A model generated the notes under the pieces. That model was not told the origin of the DNA and did not search any database. It saw only the letters and a list, made by a program, of their open reading frames with translations. From Pseudonocardia sp. (GTDB lineage: Bacteria > Actinomycetota > Actinomycetes > Mycobacteriales > Pseudonocardiaceae): 7,175 bases of DNA. Below, in pieces: positions 1 through 6,396 of this stretch (the first letter of the stretch is position 1; every line of letters begins with the position of its first letter). A program made the position numbers and the translations under genes. Location: NCBI GenBank assembly GCA_030453005.1, contig JAKDLE010000139.1, forward strand, positions 1 through 7,175, read 5' to 3'.

Positions 1-360
1 CGCACGTATGTGCCGCACCGGCAGATGTTCCCCGACATGGCCTCGTTGATGTCGGCCTCCGATGTCCTCGTGGACAACGCAGGCGGAATGTGCTCCAAGG
101 AGGCTCTGGGCCTCGGCCTGCCCGTCGTGACGTTCCGGCCGATCGCCGGGCACGGCCGCGACGACGCAGCGGCGCTCGCCCGGCTGCGGCTGACCGACGT
201 GGTCACCGACGAGCGGGGCCTGGTGCACGCGTTGGACCGGCTCGCCCGCGATCCGCAGCGGTACTCCGACCGGGTCGCGCGGGGCCGAGCCCTGTTCGTC
301 GCGGACGCCGCCGAGATCATCGAGCGGATCGCGCAGGACAGCGGGCCGCGCGCTGCCTAG
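1..360 (+). CDS. GT28/MGDG-synthase-like glycosyltransferase, C-terminal part (5' end outside window)
   Basis: Reading frame 1 is open from the first base to TAG at 358-360 and gives 119 residues of the C-terminal, nucleotide-sugar-binding domain of a GT-B glycosyltransferase. The segment MASLMSASDVLVDNAGG, followed by CSKEALGLGLPVV and a proline/GHG stretch (RPIAGHGRDDAAAL), matches the donor-binding loop of the GT28 group (MurG, monogalactosyldiacylglycerol synthase, diglucosyl-diacylglycerol synthase). In that family the GG(x)S/T-x-EAL motif holds the UDP-sugar and the later GHG/N-A segment contacts the diphosphate. The GHG form resembles lipid galactosyl/glucosyltransferases more than MurG, so a membrane glycolipid product is my inference. 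The N-terminal acceptor domain lies outside the window, so the acceptor cannot be judged. The ATG at position 10 is internal and not the true start. The gene ends 53 bp before the dyad array at 413-476. Confidence 0.8.
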   Translation, partial: RTYVPHRQMFPDMASLMSASDVLVDNAGGMCSKEALGLGLPVVTFRPIAGHGRDDAAALARLRLTDVVTDERGLVHALDRLARDPQRYSDRVARGRALFVADAAEIIERIAQDSGPRAA

Positions 361-600
361 CCGCGCGAGCGGTGCGTGTGGTCGGGACCCGCTGTGGGTT
401 CCGGAGCCGCCCGCACAGCGGTTCTGCGCTCCGCACAACGGTTGCAACCGCTGTGCCGCGCACACAACCGCTGTGCTGGCGAGGATCAGCGCCGCAGCCG
501 AGGGCGTCGGGCCGTTCGTGCTGCCCGTCCTGGCGTCGGTGAGTACGTTCAGCGGGTGCGGGCAGCGGGACCGGTGGGGGCGACGGTCGAGGTGGTCCAT
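361..600. other. Gene-poor gap between glycosyltransferase and acyltransferase remnant
   Basis: Apart from the dyad array at 413-476 and a partial site at 387-397, I recognise no gene here. Frame 1 (from about 376) and frame 2 (from 473) are both open but their translations match nothing I know. The 3' part (about 480-600) should hold the N-terminal part of the following WS/DGAT gene if that gene was once full length. I do not see the usual N-terminal LSxLDAxFL-type motif in any frame, so the N-terminus is lost or badly scrambled. No convincing -10/-35 pair stood out. Confidence 0.5.
413..476. repeat. 64-bp imperfect dyad of four 11-mer sites, two per arm
   Basis: The 11-mer AACCGCTGTGC occurs forward at 446-456 and 466-476. 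Its reverse complement GCACAGCGGTT occurs at 413-423 and, with one mismatch, at 433-443. Spacing within each pair is exactly 20 bp, about two helical turns, and all four sites are symmetric around 444/445. Pairing the two 32-base arms base by base gives 27 matches out of 32. The centre (433-456) alone is a near-perfect 24-bp palindrome around TTGCAA. A weaker fifth copy (9 of 11) lies at 387-397. The position just after a glycosyltransferase stop and before a decayed operon allows three readings: a multi-site operator, a large hairpin terminator without a T tract, or a REP-like dispersed palindrome. The regular helical phasing favours a protein-binding array, but that is inference. Confidence 0.7.
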
Positions 601-1692
601 TCCGACGAGCAGCTGCGGGTGCGCCGCGTCGGCAGGGCTCTTGGGCAGGTGTGGCAGGCGGCGCTCCAGGAGTTCTTCGACACCGCCCCCCGCTCGACCG
701 CCCGCCGTGGCAGCTCCTGCTGATGCGCGATGTCGATACCGACCGCACGGCCGTGCTCGCCGCCATGCACCATGCGCTGAGGTGACGGCGTGGCGATGAC
801 CGATGCCCTGGTCCAGTTGCTCACGGACCGCTCGCCGTCGGCCTCGGCCCAGAGCGAGAGGATCACCCGGACGCGACGAGGCCGGGGCGCGCCCGCCGGG
901 TTCGGTGGGCGCGCGGGGATCCGGGTATGGACACTTTGGGCCCGCGAGGGTGGGCTGGTGCTGCGGGGGCTGCTCAGCGTCGGGGGCGCGGCCCTGCCTG
1001 CACCGAACGGGTTGGCGGGAGCCGGCACGACGGAGCGTCGCTACGCGATGGCCGAGCTGCCCGCGGCGGCCAGGGTACGGCCGGTGGCCCGGGAGCGGGC
1101 CGTGAGCAGCACCGCGCTGCTACTCACGGTGGTGGCCGACGCGCTGCACCGGTTCCTGGCCTGCCGCGACGAGAACCCTCCGGAGCAGCGGCTGCGGGCG
1201 ATGGTGCCCCACTCGACGCGGCCGGGCCGCAGCGGAGCCGATGGCGGCAGCTGGACCTCGGCGATGGCGCTGAACCTGCCGGTCGGCCCCATGGCACCGG
1301 CACGCCGCCTCGCCCGCGTCGCCGCCGCGCTGACCGAGCTGGAGCGGGACGGACAGCCTGCCGCGACGAACGCGGTCGTTGCGGGCACAGGGACTGCTCC
1401 CCGCACGGCTGCAGGCCCGACTGGTCCGGCTGATCTGCCGTAGGCGGTTCTTCGACCTGATCGTGTCGGTGATGCCGGGATCGCGGAGGGACCACCGGGT
1501 GGCGGGCGCGCGGGTGGCGCCGGTGTTCCCGGTGCCGACGCGGCGGTGCTCCCCGCCACCGACGACTTCGCCGGCTGCCTCGCCGTCGCGCTCGACGCCA
1601 TCGCCGCCGACCCGTCCGACCCGTCCGACCCGACCGGCCCGACCGGCCCCGCCGACCCGTCCGGTCCCGCTGAACCGGACGAGGTGAGGTGA
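600..1692 (+). pseudogene. WS/DGAT-family acyltransferase remnant (wax ester synthase / acyl-CoA:diacylglycerol acyltransferase), multiply frameshifted
   Basis: WS/DGAT enzymes transfer an acyl group from acyl-CoA to diacylglycerol or fatty alcohol. They are usually 450-480 aa with an HHxxxDG active site. Here the homology is scattered over frames. Frame 1 to about 685 gives VRRVGRALGQVWQAALQEFF. Frame 3 from 690 gives PLDRPPWQLLLM and AAMHHAL. Frame 1 from 781 resumes with GDGVAMTDALVQLL, so HHALGDG is split by one extra base at 780. Frame 1 then runs through VSSTALLLTVVADALHRFL and SAMALNLPVGP (the DUF1298 part). An extra base near 1381 moves it to frame 2 (GLLPARLQARLVRL, RRFFDLIVSVMPGS). 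A deletion of perhaps 25-30 codons near 1531-1534 returns it to frame 1 (DDFAGCLAVALDAIAADP), which ends at TGA 1690-1692. The gene ends in a tripeptide-repeat tail. The left edge is approximate. Four breaks plus a deletion make a pseudogene much more likely than a sequencing slip. Confidence 0.8.
1609..1680 (+). repeat. 9-bp tandem repeat encoding an (D/G/E)-P-x tail
   Basis: Eight consecutive 9-base units follow the pattern GACCCGTCC / GGCCCGACC. In frame 1 they encode DPS, DPS, DPT, GPT, GPA, DPS, GPA and EPD, just before the stop at 1690. The first two units are identical, and the sixth is identical to them. The period equals three codons, so copy-number changes would keep the frame. The tail lies beyond the recognisable acyltransferase domain and is probably an unstructured extension. 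Confidence 0.8.
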
Positions 1693-2326
1693 CGGTGGCG
1701 GGATCGAGCGGAAGGCCGCTCCTCCTCGCCGTCCCCGCGGCGGTTGGCGGCGCCGCGAGCTTCGGTGTGGGTAGCGCGCTGCAGCAGCTGGGCACCACGC
1801 GCGTCCGGACCGCGGCGCCGCTGAACCCTCGGCTGTTCGTGCACCTCGTGCGCCAGCCGCTCTGGGTGCTCGGTCTGCTGGCGGTCGTCGTGGGCCTGGC
1901 TCTGCAGCTCACCGCGCTGGCGTTCGGGCCGCTGACCCTGGTGCAGCCGCTGATGGCCCTCGGCATCCTGTTCGCCGCCGTGTCCTCGGCCTGGCTGCGG
2001 TGGAACCAGCGGGTCGACCGGGTCGTGGTCGTGGGTTGCCTGCTCTGCGTGGCAGGGCTGGCCGCGTTCCTGCTGCTCGCCCACCCCCACCGCGACCATC
2101 CGGTCCTCGTCGAGCCGCCGGTGCCGTGGGCACTGGCTGTGGCCCTGCTGGCCGTCGTGGCGGCGAGCCTGGTGTTCGCCGTGCACACCCCCGGGACCCT
2201 CCGGGTGATCGCCCTCTCGCTCGCGGCCCTCGCCGCCACGGTGCTGGTCGGCGGCATCACGATGCTGGCCCGTCACACAGCGATCCCCGCGCCGGGCCGG
2301 CGCGACAGGATCGACGATGGGGATGA
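1689..2326 (+). pseudogene. DMT/EamA-like membrane transporter, C-terminal half deleted
   Basis: The GTG start at 1689 overlaps the preceding stop as GTGA and has GAGG at 1681-1684 with 4-nt spacing. About 200 residues follow with roughly six hydrophobic segments (near 11-31, 58-79, 82-102, 111-131, 146-165, 172-195). The motifs ASFGVGSALQQ and LVQPLMALGILFA resemble the N-terminal half of actinobacterial DMT-superfamily proteins of about 280-300 aa. After the sixth segment, at about base 2275-2290, the homology stops. The second EamA half, expected to begin with a G-x-x-x-A-L-T-K region, is missing, and frame 3 runs on without a stop into the next gene. Frame 2 has a TGA at 2324-2326 that would give a classic ATGA overlap with the next start, so I infer the gene once ended there and lost about 90 codons in an out-of-frame deletion. 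The substrate is unknown. Confidence 0.65.
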
Positions 2327-2929
2327 CGCTGCGCGGCAGCACCGCCCTTGCGACCGGGGCGTCCTCGGGGATCGGTGCCGCACTCGCCATCCGGCTGGCC
2401 GCCGCGGGCTGTCGTCCCGTGCTACTGGGCCGCGACGGGAACCGTCTGCACGAGGCGGCGCGGGCCAGCGGTGGTCGTGCCGTCGTGGCCGACTTGACGA
2501 TGCAGGCCGGCCTGGGCCGGGCGTGCGAGGTCGCCGCCGAGGTGGACCTGCTGGTGAACAACGCGGGCCGCGGTTGGGCGGGGGAGCTGTCGGACATGCC
2601 CGCGGCGGACCTGCCGGACCTCGTCGCGGTGAACCTGGCGGCCCCCCTGCGCCTCACCCGGGCCGCGGTGCCCGCCACGCGGTCCCGCGGTCGCGGCCAC
2701 GTCGCGTTTCCTGTCCTCCATCGCCTTCCGCACACGCGGGCGGCCCTACCACCGCGCCGTACCCCGTCCCGTCGAGGCGGGCACGGTGGCCGACGCGCTC
2801 ATCGACGCGGTGCGGCGAGGCCGGTCCGAGGTGTTCGTACCGGCCTGGCTGGGGGCCGCGGCGCGGCTGCAGGGTGCCGCTCCCGCCACGTTTCACCGGC
2901 TGGCGCACCGCTTCGGCCCGGGACCGTGA
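2317..2929 (+). pseudogene. Short-chain dehydrogenase/reductase remnant, frameshifted and lacking the catalytic YxxxK region
   Basis: From ATG 2317 (AGGA at 2307-2310, 6-nt spacing; ATG 2323 within ATGA is an alternative) frame 1 encodes a classical SDR N-terminus. The Rossmann motif TGASSGIG is at residues 13-20, NNAG at 81-84, and the N of VNLAAP at 106. The strand-5 segment RGRGHVAF is at about 124-131. At 2710/2711 one extra C shifts the frame. Frame 2 continues with LSSIAF, which contains the catalytic-serine-region strand, and then jumps straight to RGRPYHRAVPRPVEAGTVADAL and the C-terminal RRGRSEVFVPAWLGAAARL, ending at TGA 2927-2929. The roughly 45-50 residues between, which should hold YxxxK and the following helix and strand, are absent. 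A NAD(P)-dependent oxidoreductase cannot work without that motif. The total span codes for about 203 residues against the usual 250 or so. Confidence 0.78.
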
Positions 2930-2930
2930 T

Positions 2931-2961
2931 CCCCGGCACGGGCCTCGTGCTCAGGCCGGGG
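2931..2961. terminator. Possible bidirectional hairpin between convergent genes
   Basis: CCCCGG at 2931-2936 can pair with CCGGGG at 2956-2961, with an inner CACG (2937-2940) / CGTG (2946-2949) stem. An alternative fold pairs GGCCT at 2941-2945 with AGGCC at 2953-2957. The site lies in the short gap between the dehydrogenase remnant (plus) and the membrane protein stop (minus) and runs into the latter's last codons. There is no T tract and the stem is bulged, so the call is weak. Confidence 0.3.
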
Positions 2962-3616
2962 AACCGACCCGGGCCCGCAGCCGCAGGTGGATGCCCTCGT
3001 CGCGCAGCTCCCGGCGCAGCCACAGCAGCGAGACGACCGCGGCCAGTGCCACCAGCGCGAACTTCCCGACCGTGGTGACCAGCAGGAACTCCTCGAGCGT
3101 CGCGCGGGCGAGCACCCACAGCGTCGTGACGCCGTGGGAGATGAAGACCAGCGCCCACAGCAGCGACACCCGCCGGAAGAAGCGCCGCACCCGCGGATGC
3201 CCGGTGAACTCGGTGGGGAACGCACAGAAGTCGTCGGCCAGCCGGGCCAGGACGGGCCGCTTGAACCGGATCGAGACCAGCAGGGCCAGCCCGATGAGGA
3301 AGTTCGTCAGCGTGGGTTGCAGGAAGTACACGAACGTGCTGCCGGTGACGTAGCCGAGCACCGTGCGCACCACGAGCATCCCGGTGGTGAGCAGCAGCAC
3401 GGCGGGGAGCGGGGAGCGGCGCACGACCCGCCAGCCGACCGCGGCCAACCCCCAGCCGAGTGCGGCGAACAGGCCGCCGTTGAGCCCGGTGAGGGTGAGC
3501 AGCAGGTAGAACAGCCCCAGTGGGACGAGCACCGTCTCGCACAGGTTGCGCACCCCGTGCCGCAGCTGGCCTGCCAGCGTCCCGAGGTGGATCGTCAGGT
3601 GCGGCGGTTCTTTCAT
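2951..3616 (-). CDS. VC0807-like (DUF3159-like) polytopic membrane protein
   Basis: This is an intact 221-aa frame from ATG 3616 to TGA 2953-2951. A good Shine-Dalgarno (AAGGA at 3625-3621) lies 4 nt ahead of the start. About six hydrophobic segments are visible, near residues 28-43, 47-64, 71-92, 100-116, 150-170 and 177-200. The run LVPLGLFYLLL, an internal GLNGGLFAALGWGLAA, a mid-protein FLQPTLTNFLIGLALL and the loop DDFCAFPTEFTGHPRVRRFFRR resemble actinobacterial proteins annotated as VC0807 family or septation-protein-A-like. The function of the family is not known to me. The gene is separated from hpnH by 232 bp and is probably transcribed on its own, so a link to hopanoids is only positional. 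Its ORF is clean and complete, unlike the plus-strand genes it faces. Confidence 0.7.
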   Translation of the reverse strand: MKEPPHLTIHLGTLAGQLRHGVRNLCETVLVPLGLFYLLLTLTGLNGGLFAALGWGLAAVGWRVVRRSPLPAVLLLTTGMLVVRTVLGYVTGSTFVYFLQPTLTNFLIGLALLVSIRFKRPVLARLADDFCAFPTEFTGHPRVRRFFRRVSLLWALVFISHGVTTLWVLARATLEEFLLVTTVGKFALVALAAVVSLLWLRRELRDEGIHLRLRARVGSPA

Positions 3617-3848
3617 CGCGTCCTTCGCGGCGGCGGCGACGAGGGGGCGAAGCCCGGCGGTGGGGGTGAGGGGGGCCGTCTCAGCCTACCGACTGGGTCC
3701 GGGGCTCACCGCGCTCGGTCCCTGCGACGGTGTAGGCCCATCGTGCGGGTGGGGAGCAGGTCGGGTCGTGTTCGATCTGCGTCAACCTCTGCTGCTCCCA
3801 GCTACCCGGGGAACGAGCCGGAGGCGGCGCATGCGCGGACCGGTGACG
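3617..3848. other. Gap between hpnH and the VC0807-like gene
   Basis: This stretch of 232 bp carries no recognisable ORF. It holds a candidate -10 (3688-3683), a plus-strand G-rich stretch (G runs at 3643-3647, 3662-3666 and 3670-3675) in the leader of the membrane-protein gene, a TTGACG at 3785-3780 and a 10-bp palindrome GCGCATGCGC at 3827-3836. I see no convincing terminator for the hopanoid operon. Confidence 0.4.
3683..3688 (-). promoter_or_regulatory. Weak candidate -10 for the VC0807-like gene
   Basis: TAGGCT on the minus strand (3688-3683) fits the actinobacterial TAnnnT pattern and would place a transcript start about 60 nt ahead of ATG 3616. No clear -35 stands at the right distance; the TTGACG at 3785-3780 is too far upstream to pair with it. 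The hexamer alone is weak evidence. Confidence 0.2.
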
Positions 3849-4850
3849 TCAGCTCCGCATGGCCCGCACCGACTCCCGCAGCGAGCCGAGGGTCGCCATC
3901 ACCGCCGTCGGCTCGTAGCCGCAGTGGGCCATGCAGTTCGCGCACCGCGGGTCCCGGCCGCGCCCGTAGGCCTCCCAGTCGGTCTCGTCGAGCAGCTCCC
4001 GGTAGCTCCCGACGTGTCCGTCGTCCATCAGGTAGCAGGGCCGCTGCCATCCGAGCAGGGAGTAGGACGGGATCGCCCACGCCGTGCACGGGAAGTCGAC
4101 CTTGCCTTCGAGGAAGTCCAGGAACAGCGGCGTGTGGTTGAGCCGCCACTTCTTGCGCCGCCCGTCGGCGAACGCCTTGCGGAACAGCTCGCGGGTCTCC
4201 TCGACGCCGAGGAAGTGCTCCTGGTCGGGGGCCTTCTCGTAGGCGTAGGCCGGGGAGAGCATCATCTGGTCGACGTTGAGGTCGTTGTTGAGGAAGTCGA
4301 GCACCTCGATGACGGTCTGCGGGCTGTCGGTGGAGAAGAACGTGCTGTTGGTGGTCACCCGGAACCCGCGGCGCTGGGCGTCGCGGATGTTGTCGACGCA
4401 CTGGGCGAACACACCCTGCTTGGCCACGGAGGCGTCGTGGCGCTCCTCGAGGCCGTCGATGTGCACGGCCCACGCGAAGTACGGGGACGGCGTGAACTTC
4501 TCGATCTTGCGCGGCATCAGCAGCGCGTTCGTGCACAGGTAGACGAACTTCTTGCGCTTGATCAGCTCCTCGACGATCACCTCGATCTGGGGGTGCATCA
4601 GGGGCTCGCCGCCCGCGATCGACACGATCGGGGCACAGCACTCCTCGACGGCGCCCAGCGCCTGCTCGACCGACATCCGCTGGTTGAGCAGATTCGCCGG
4701 TTGTTGGATCTTGCCGCAGCCCTCGCAGGCGAGGTTGCAGGCGAACAGCGGTTCGAGCTCGAGGTCGAGGGCGAACCGCGTTCGGCCCTGAATCTTCTGT
4801 TTCAGCAGGTAGCTGCCGACCTTGACAGCCTGGCGGAGTGGGACTCCCAC
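3849..4850 (-). CDS. hpnH: HpnH, radical SAM adenosyl-hopene transferase
   Basis: HpnH adds a 5'-deoxyadenosyl radical to the hopene side chain and gives adenosylhopane, the first C35 (extended) hopanoid. The 333-aa frame has the family N-terminus (VPLRQAVKVGSYLLKQK), the [4Fe-4S]/SAM motif CNLACEGC with C38, C42 and C45, and the GGEP SAM-binding motif near 80-83. The C-terminal DUF3463 region carries three more cysteines (CANCMAHC, about 303, 306, 310), as is usual for HpnH. The start is GTG 4850-4848, one base after the hpnG-ispH stop. The very strong Shine-Dalgarno AAGGAGG (4866-4860, 9-nt spacing) consists of the last sense codons of ispH, so the two genes should be translationally coupled. 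It is the last gene of the visible operon. All expected motifs are present, so it appears functional even though the cyclase upstream is broken. Confidence 0.95.
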   Translation of the reverse strand: MGVPLRQAVKVGSYLLKQKIQGRTRFALDLELEPLFACNLACEGCGKIQQPANLLNQRMSVEQALGAVEECCAPIVSIAGGEPLMHPQIEVIVEELIKRKKFVYLCTNALLMPRKIEKFTPSPYFAWAVHIDGLEERHDASVAKQGVFAQCVDNIRDAQRRGFRVTTNSTFFSTDSPQTVIEVLDFLNNDLNVDQMMLSPAYAYEKAPDQEHFLGVEETRELFRKAFADGRRKKWRLNHTPLFLDFLEGKVDFPCTAWAIPSYSLLGWQRPCYLMDDGHVGSYRELLDETDWEAYGRGRDPRCANCMAHCGYEPTAVMATLGSLRESVRAMRS

Positions 4851-4851
4851 G

Positions 4852-6396
4852 TCAGGACACCTCCTTGGGCAACGTGAAACGGATGGACTCGGTGGTGGTT
4901 CGGTGCTCGGTGACGGTCAGTGGGCCCAGCCCGCGCAGCGCGTCGAGCACCTCGTCGACGAGGAACGGTGGCGCCGAGGCGCCCGCGGTGACGCCGACGA
5001 CCCGCGCGTCGACCAGCCAGCTCAGGTCGACGTGGGACACGTCGTCGACGAGGTGCGCCCGCGTACCGCACCGCTGCGCGGTCTCGACCAGGCGCCGTGA
5101 GTTCGACGAGTTGGCCGAGCCGACCACGAGGACGAGGTCGGCTCGCTCCGCGACCGCGCGCAACGCCGTCTGGCGGTTGGTGGTGGCGTAGCAGATGTCG
5201 TCGGTGCCGGGGCCGCGCAGCGCGGGGAAACGGCGCCGCAGCGTCTCGACGATCTCGCTCGACTCCTCCAGCGAGAGCGTGGTCTGCATGAGGTAGGAGA
5301 CCTGCTCCGGGTCGGGGACCGGGATCCGTTCGGCGTCGGCGACGCTCTCCACGAGTGTGATCCGCCCCGGCGCCTCATCGAGCGTGCCGTCGGTCTCCTC
5401 GTGCCCGGCGTGGCCGATGAACAGCACGGTCGCGTCGCCGCGGGTGAAGCGACGGGCCTCGACGTGCACCTTCGTCACCAGTGGGCAGGTGGCGTCGATG
5501 ACGTCGAGGCCCCGGTCGGCCGCGTCGGCGTGCACCGCCGGGGACACCCCGTGGGCGGAGAAGACGGTGGTCGCCCCGTCGGGTACCTCGTCGAGCTCCT
5601 CGACGAAGATCGCACCGCGGAGCGCGAGGTCCGCGATGACGTGGCTGTTGTGCACGATCTGCTTGCGCACGTAGACGGGCGCGCCGTACCGGGCCAGCGC
5701 CTGTTCGACGGTCTCGATGGCGCGGTCCACACCTGCGCAGAACGACCGCGGTGCAGGCAGCAGGACCTGCCGCGGCCCGACGACGTCGGCCCACTGCGCG
5801 AGCGGGGGACCGATCTCGGTCAGCCGCCGCAGCGCGTACAGGGCGCGGCGGGGTGTCCCCCAGCCCGCCAGCGGGTCGCGGGGGGTGTCGACGACCACGC
5901 GCACCGCCGCGAAGGGGCGGTCGCCGGTCGCGGTGGCCAGGTGGGCGGACTCCATGTCGACGGCCAGCACCCCGGACCGGGCGAGCTCGGCGTGCTCCGC
6001 GGGCCACACGACGTGGTCGCGGGTGGCGAGGGGTCCACAGTGCACCGTGAACCCCGCGCGGCGCAGCTGCCCGGCCAGCAGCGGCGCGGACGGGCACGGC
6101 ACCGTCCGGTCCGGGCCCCGCACCTCGGACGCCACGACCACGTCGCCACTCGCGACGCCGTCGGTGACGCCGCCGCCGAGCCCGGCGACGGCGAGGGCGT
6201 CGAAGTCCCGCCCGGGTAGCAGCTCCTCCAGGCGGCGCGCCGTGCGTCGCCCCGAGAACCCGGTGTGGAGCACCGCACCGGGCCCCAGCAGCGGGGTCAG
6301 GGACCGGCGCAGCGCCCTGGCCTCCATGGGCAGCGGTGCGCAGACCACCAGTCGGGGCTCGGTCAGCCCGGGGGTCCGGCTGGTCCACCCGATCAC
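4852..6396 (-). CDS. ispH: HpnG-IspH fusion: adenosylhopane nucleosidase/phosphorylase joined to HMBPP reductase
   Basis: One uninterrupted 514-aa frame holds two enzymes. Residues about 13-205 are a nucleoside-phosphorylase-family domain like HpnG, with RLVVCAPLPMEARAL, the glycine-rich AGLGGGV, the substrate motif VDMESA (146-151) and VVVDTPRD. HpnG removes adenine from adenosylhopane to give ribosylhopane. Residues about 208-514 are a complete IspH, which reduces HMBPP to IPP/DMAPP. The three [4Fe-4S] cysteines are C220 (FCAGVDRAI), C304 (DATCPLVTKVH) and C402. The histidines of VHNSHVI and SAHGV, the proton-donor glutamate E334 (HEETDGT), QTTLS, SSNSRR and TAGASAPPF are also present. The start is GTG 6396, overlapping the shc stop as GTGA with GGAGGG at 6408-6403, 6 nt away; the 224 codons open upstream merely overlap shc in another frame. 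The linker is short (about residues 195-208). The gene is in frame throughout, so it is probably functional. Confidence 0.93.
   Translation of the reverse strand: MIGWTSRTPGLTEPRLVVCAPLPMEARALRRSLTPLLGPGAVLHTGFSGRRTARRLEELLPGRDFDALAVAGLGGGVTDGVASGDVVVASEVRGPDRTVPCPSAPLLAGQLRRAGFTVHCGPLATRDHVVWPAEHAELARSGVLAVDMESAHLATATGDRPFAAVRVVVDTPRDPLAGWGTPRRALYALRRLTEIGPPLAQWADVVGPRQVLLPAPRSFCAGVDRAIETVEQALARYGAPVYVRKQIVHNSHVIADLALRGAIFVEELDEVPDGATTVFSAHGVSPAVHADAADRGLDVIDATCPLVTKVHVEARRFTRGDATVLFIGHAGHEETDGTLDEAPGRITLVESVADAERIPVPDPEQVSYLMQTTLSLEESSEIVETLRRRFPALRGPGTDDICYATTNRQTALRAVAERADLVLVVGSANSSNSRRLVETAQRCGTRAHLVDDVSHVDLSWLVDARVVGVTAGASAPPFLVDEVLDALRGLGPLTVTEHRTTTESIRFTLPKEVS

Noticed and set aside
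413..476. CRISPR array or attachment site
   Set aside because: The units are only 11 bp, occur in both orientations and have 9-bp spacers; there is no cas or integrase gene. A symmetric operator or hairpin fits better.
376..723. A 115-aa plus-strand open frame as an independent small gene
   Set aside because: Its first two thirds match nothing I know and cross the dyad array; its last third is part of the acyltransferase remnant.
1041..2735. A 564-codon minus-strand open frame with Arg/Ala/Gly-rich and collagen-like stretches
   Set aside because: It lies antisense to the WS/DGAT, DMT and SDR remnants, has no recognisable domain, and its GxxGxx stretch is the complement of the 9-bp repeat at 1609-1680. 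Long antisense frames are expected at this GC content.
2327..3353. Continuation of the DMT frame (from 1689) to 3353 as one 554-aa protein
   Set aside because: After about residue 200 the translation is out of frame with the SDR and antisense to the membrane protein; it is low-complexity and Arg-rich, so a run-on and not a gene.
3546..4877. A 443-codon plus-strand frame across hpnH
   Set aside because: It is antisense to the well-supported hpnH and rich in Val/Glu/Leu from complementary codons; no family is recognised.
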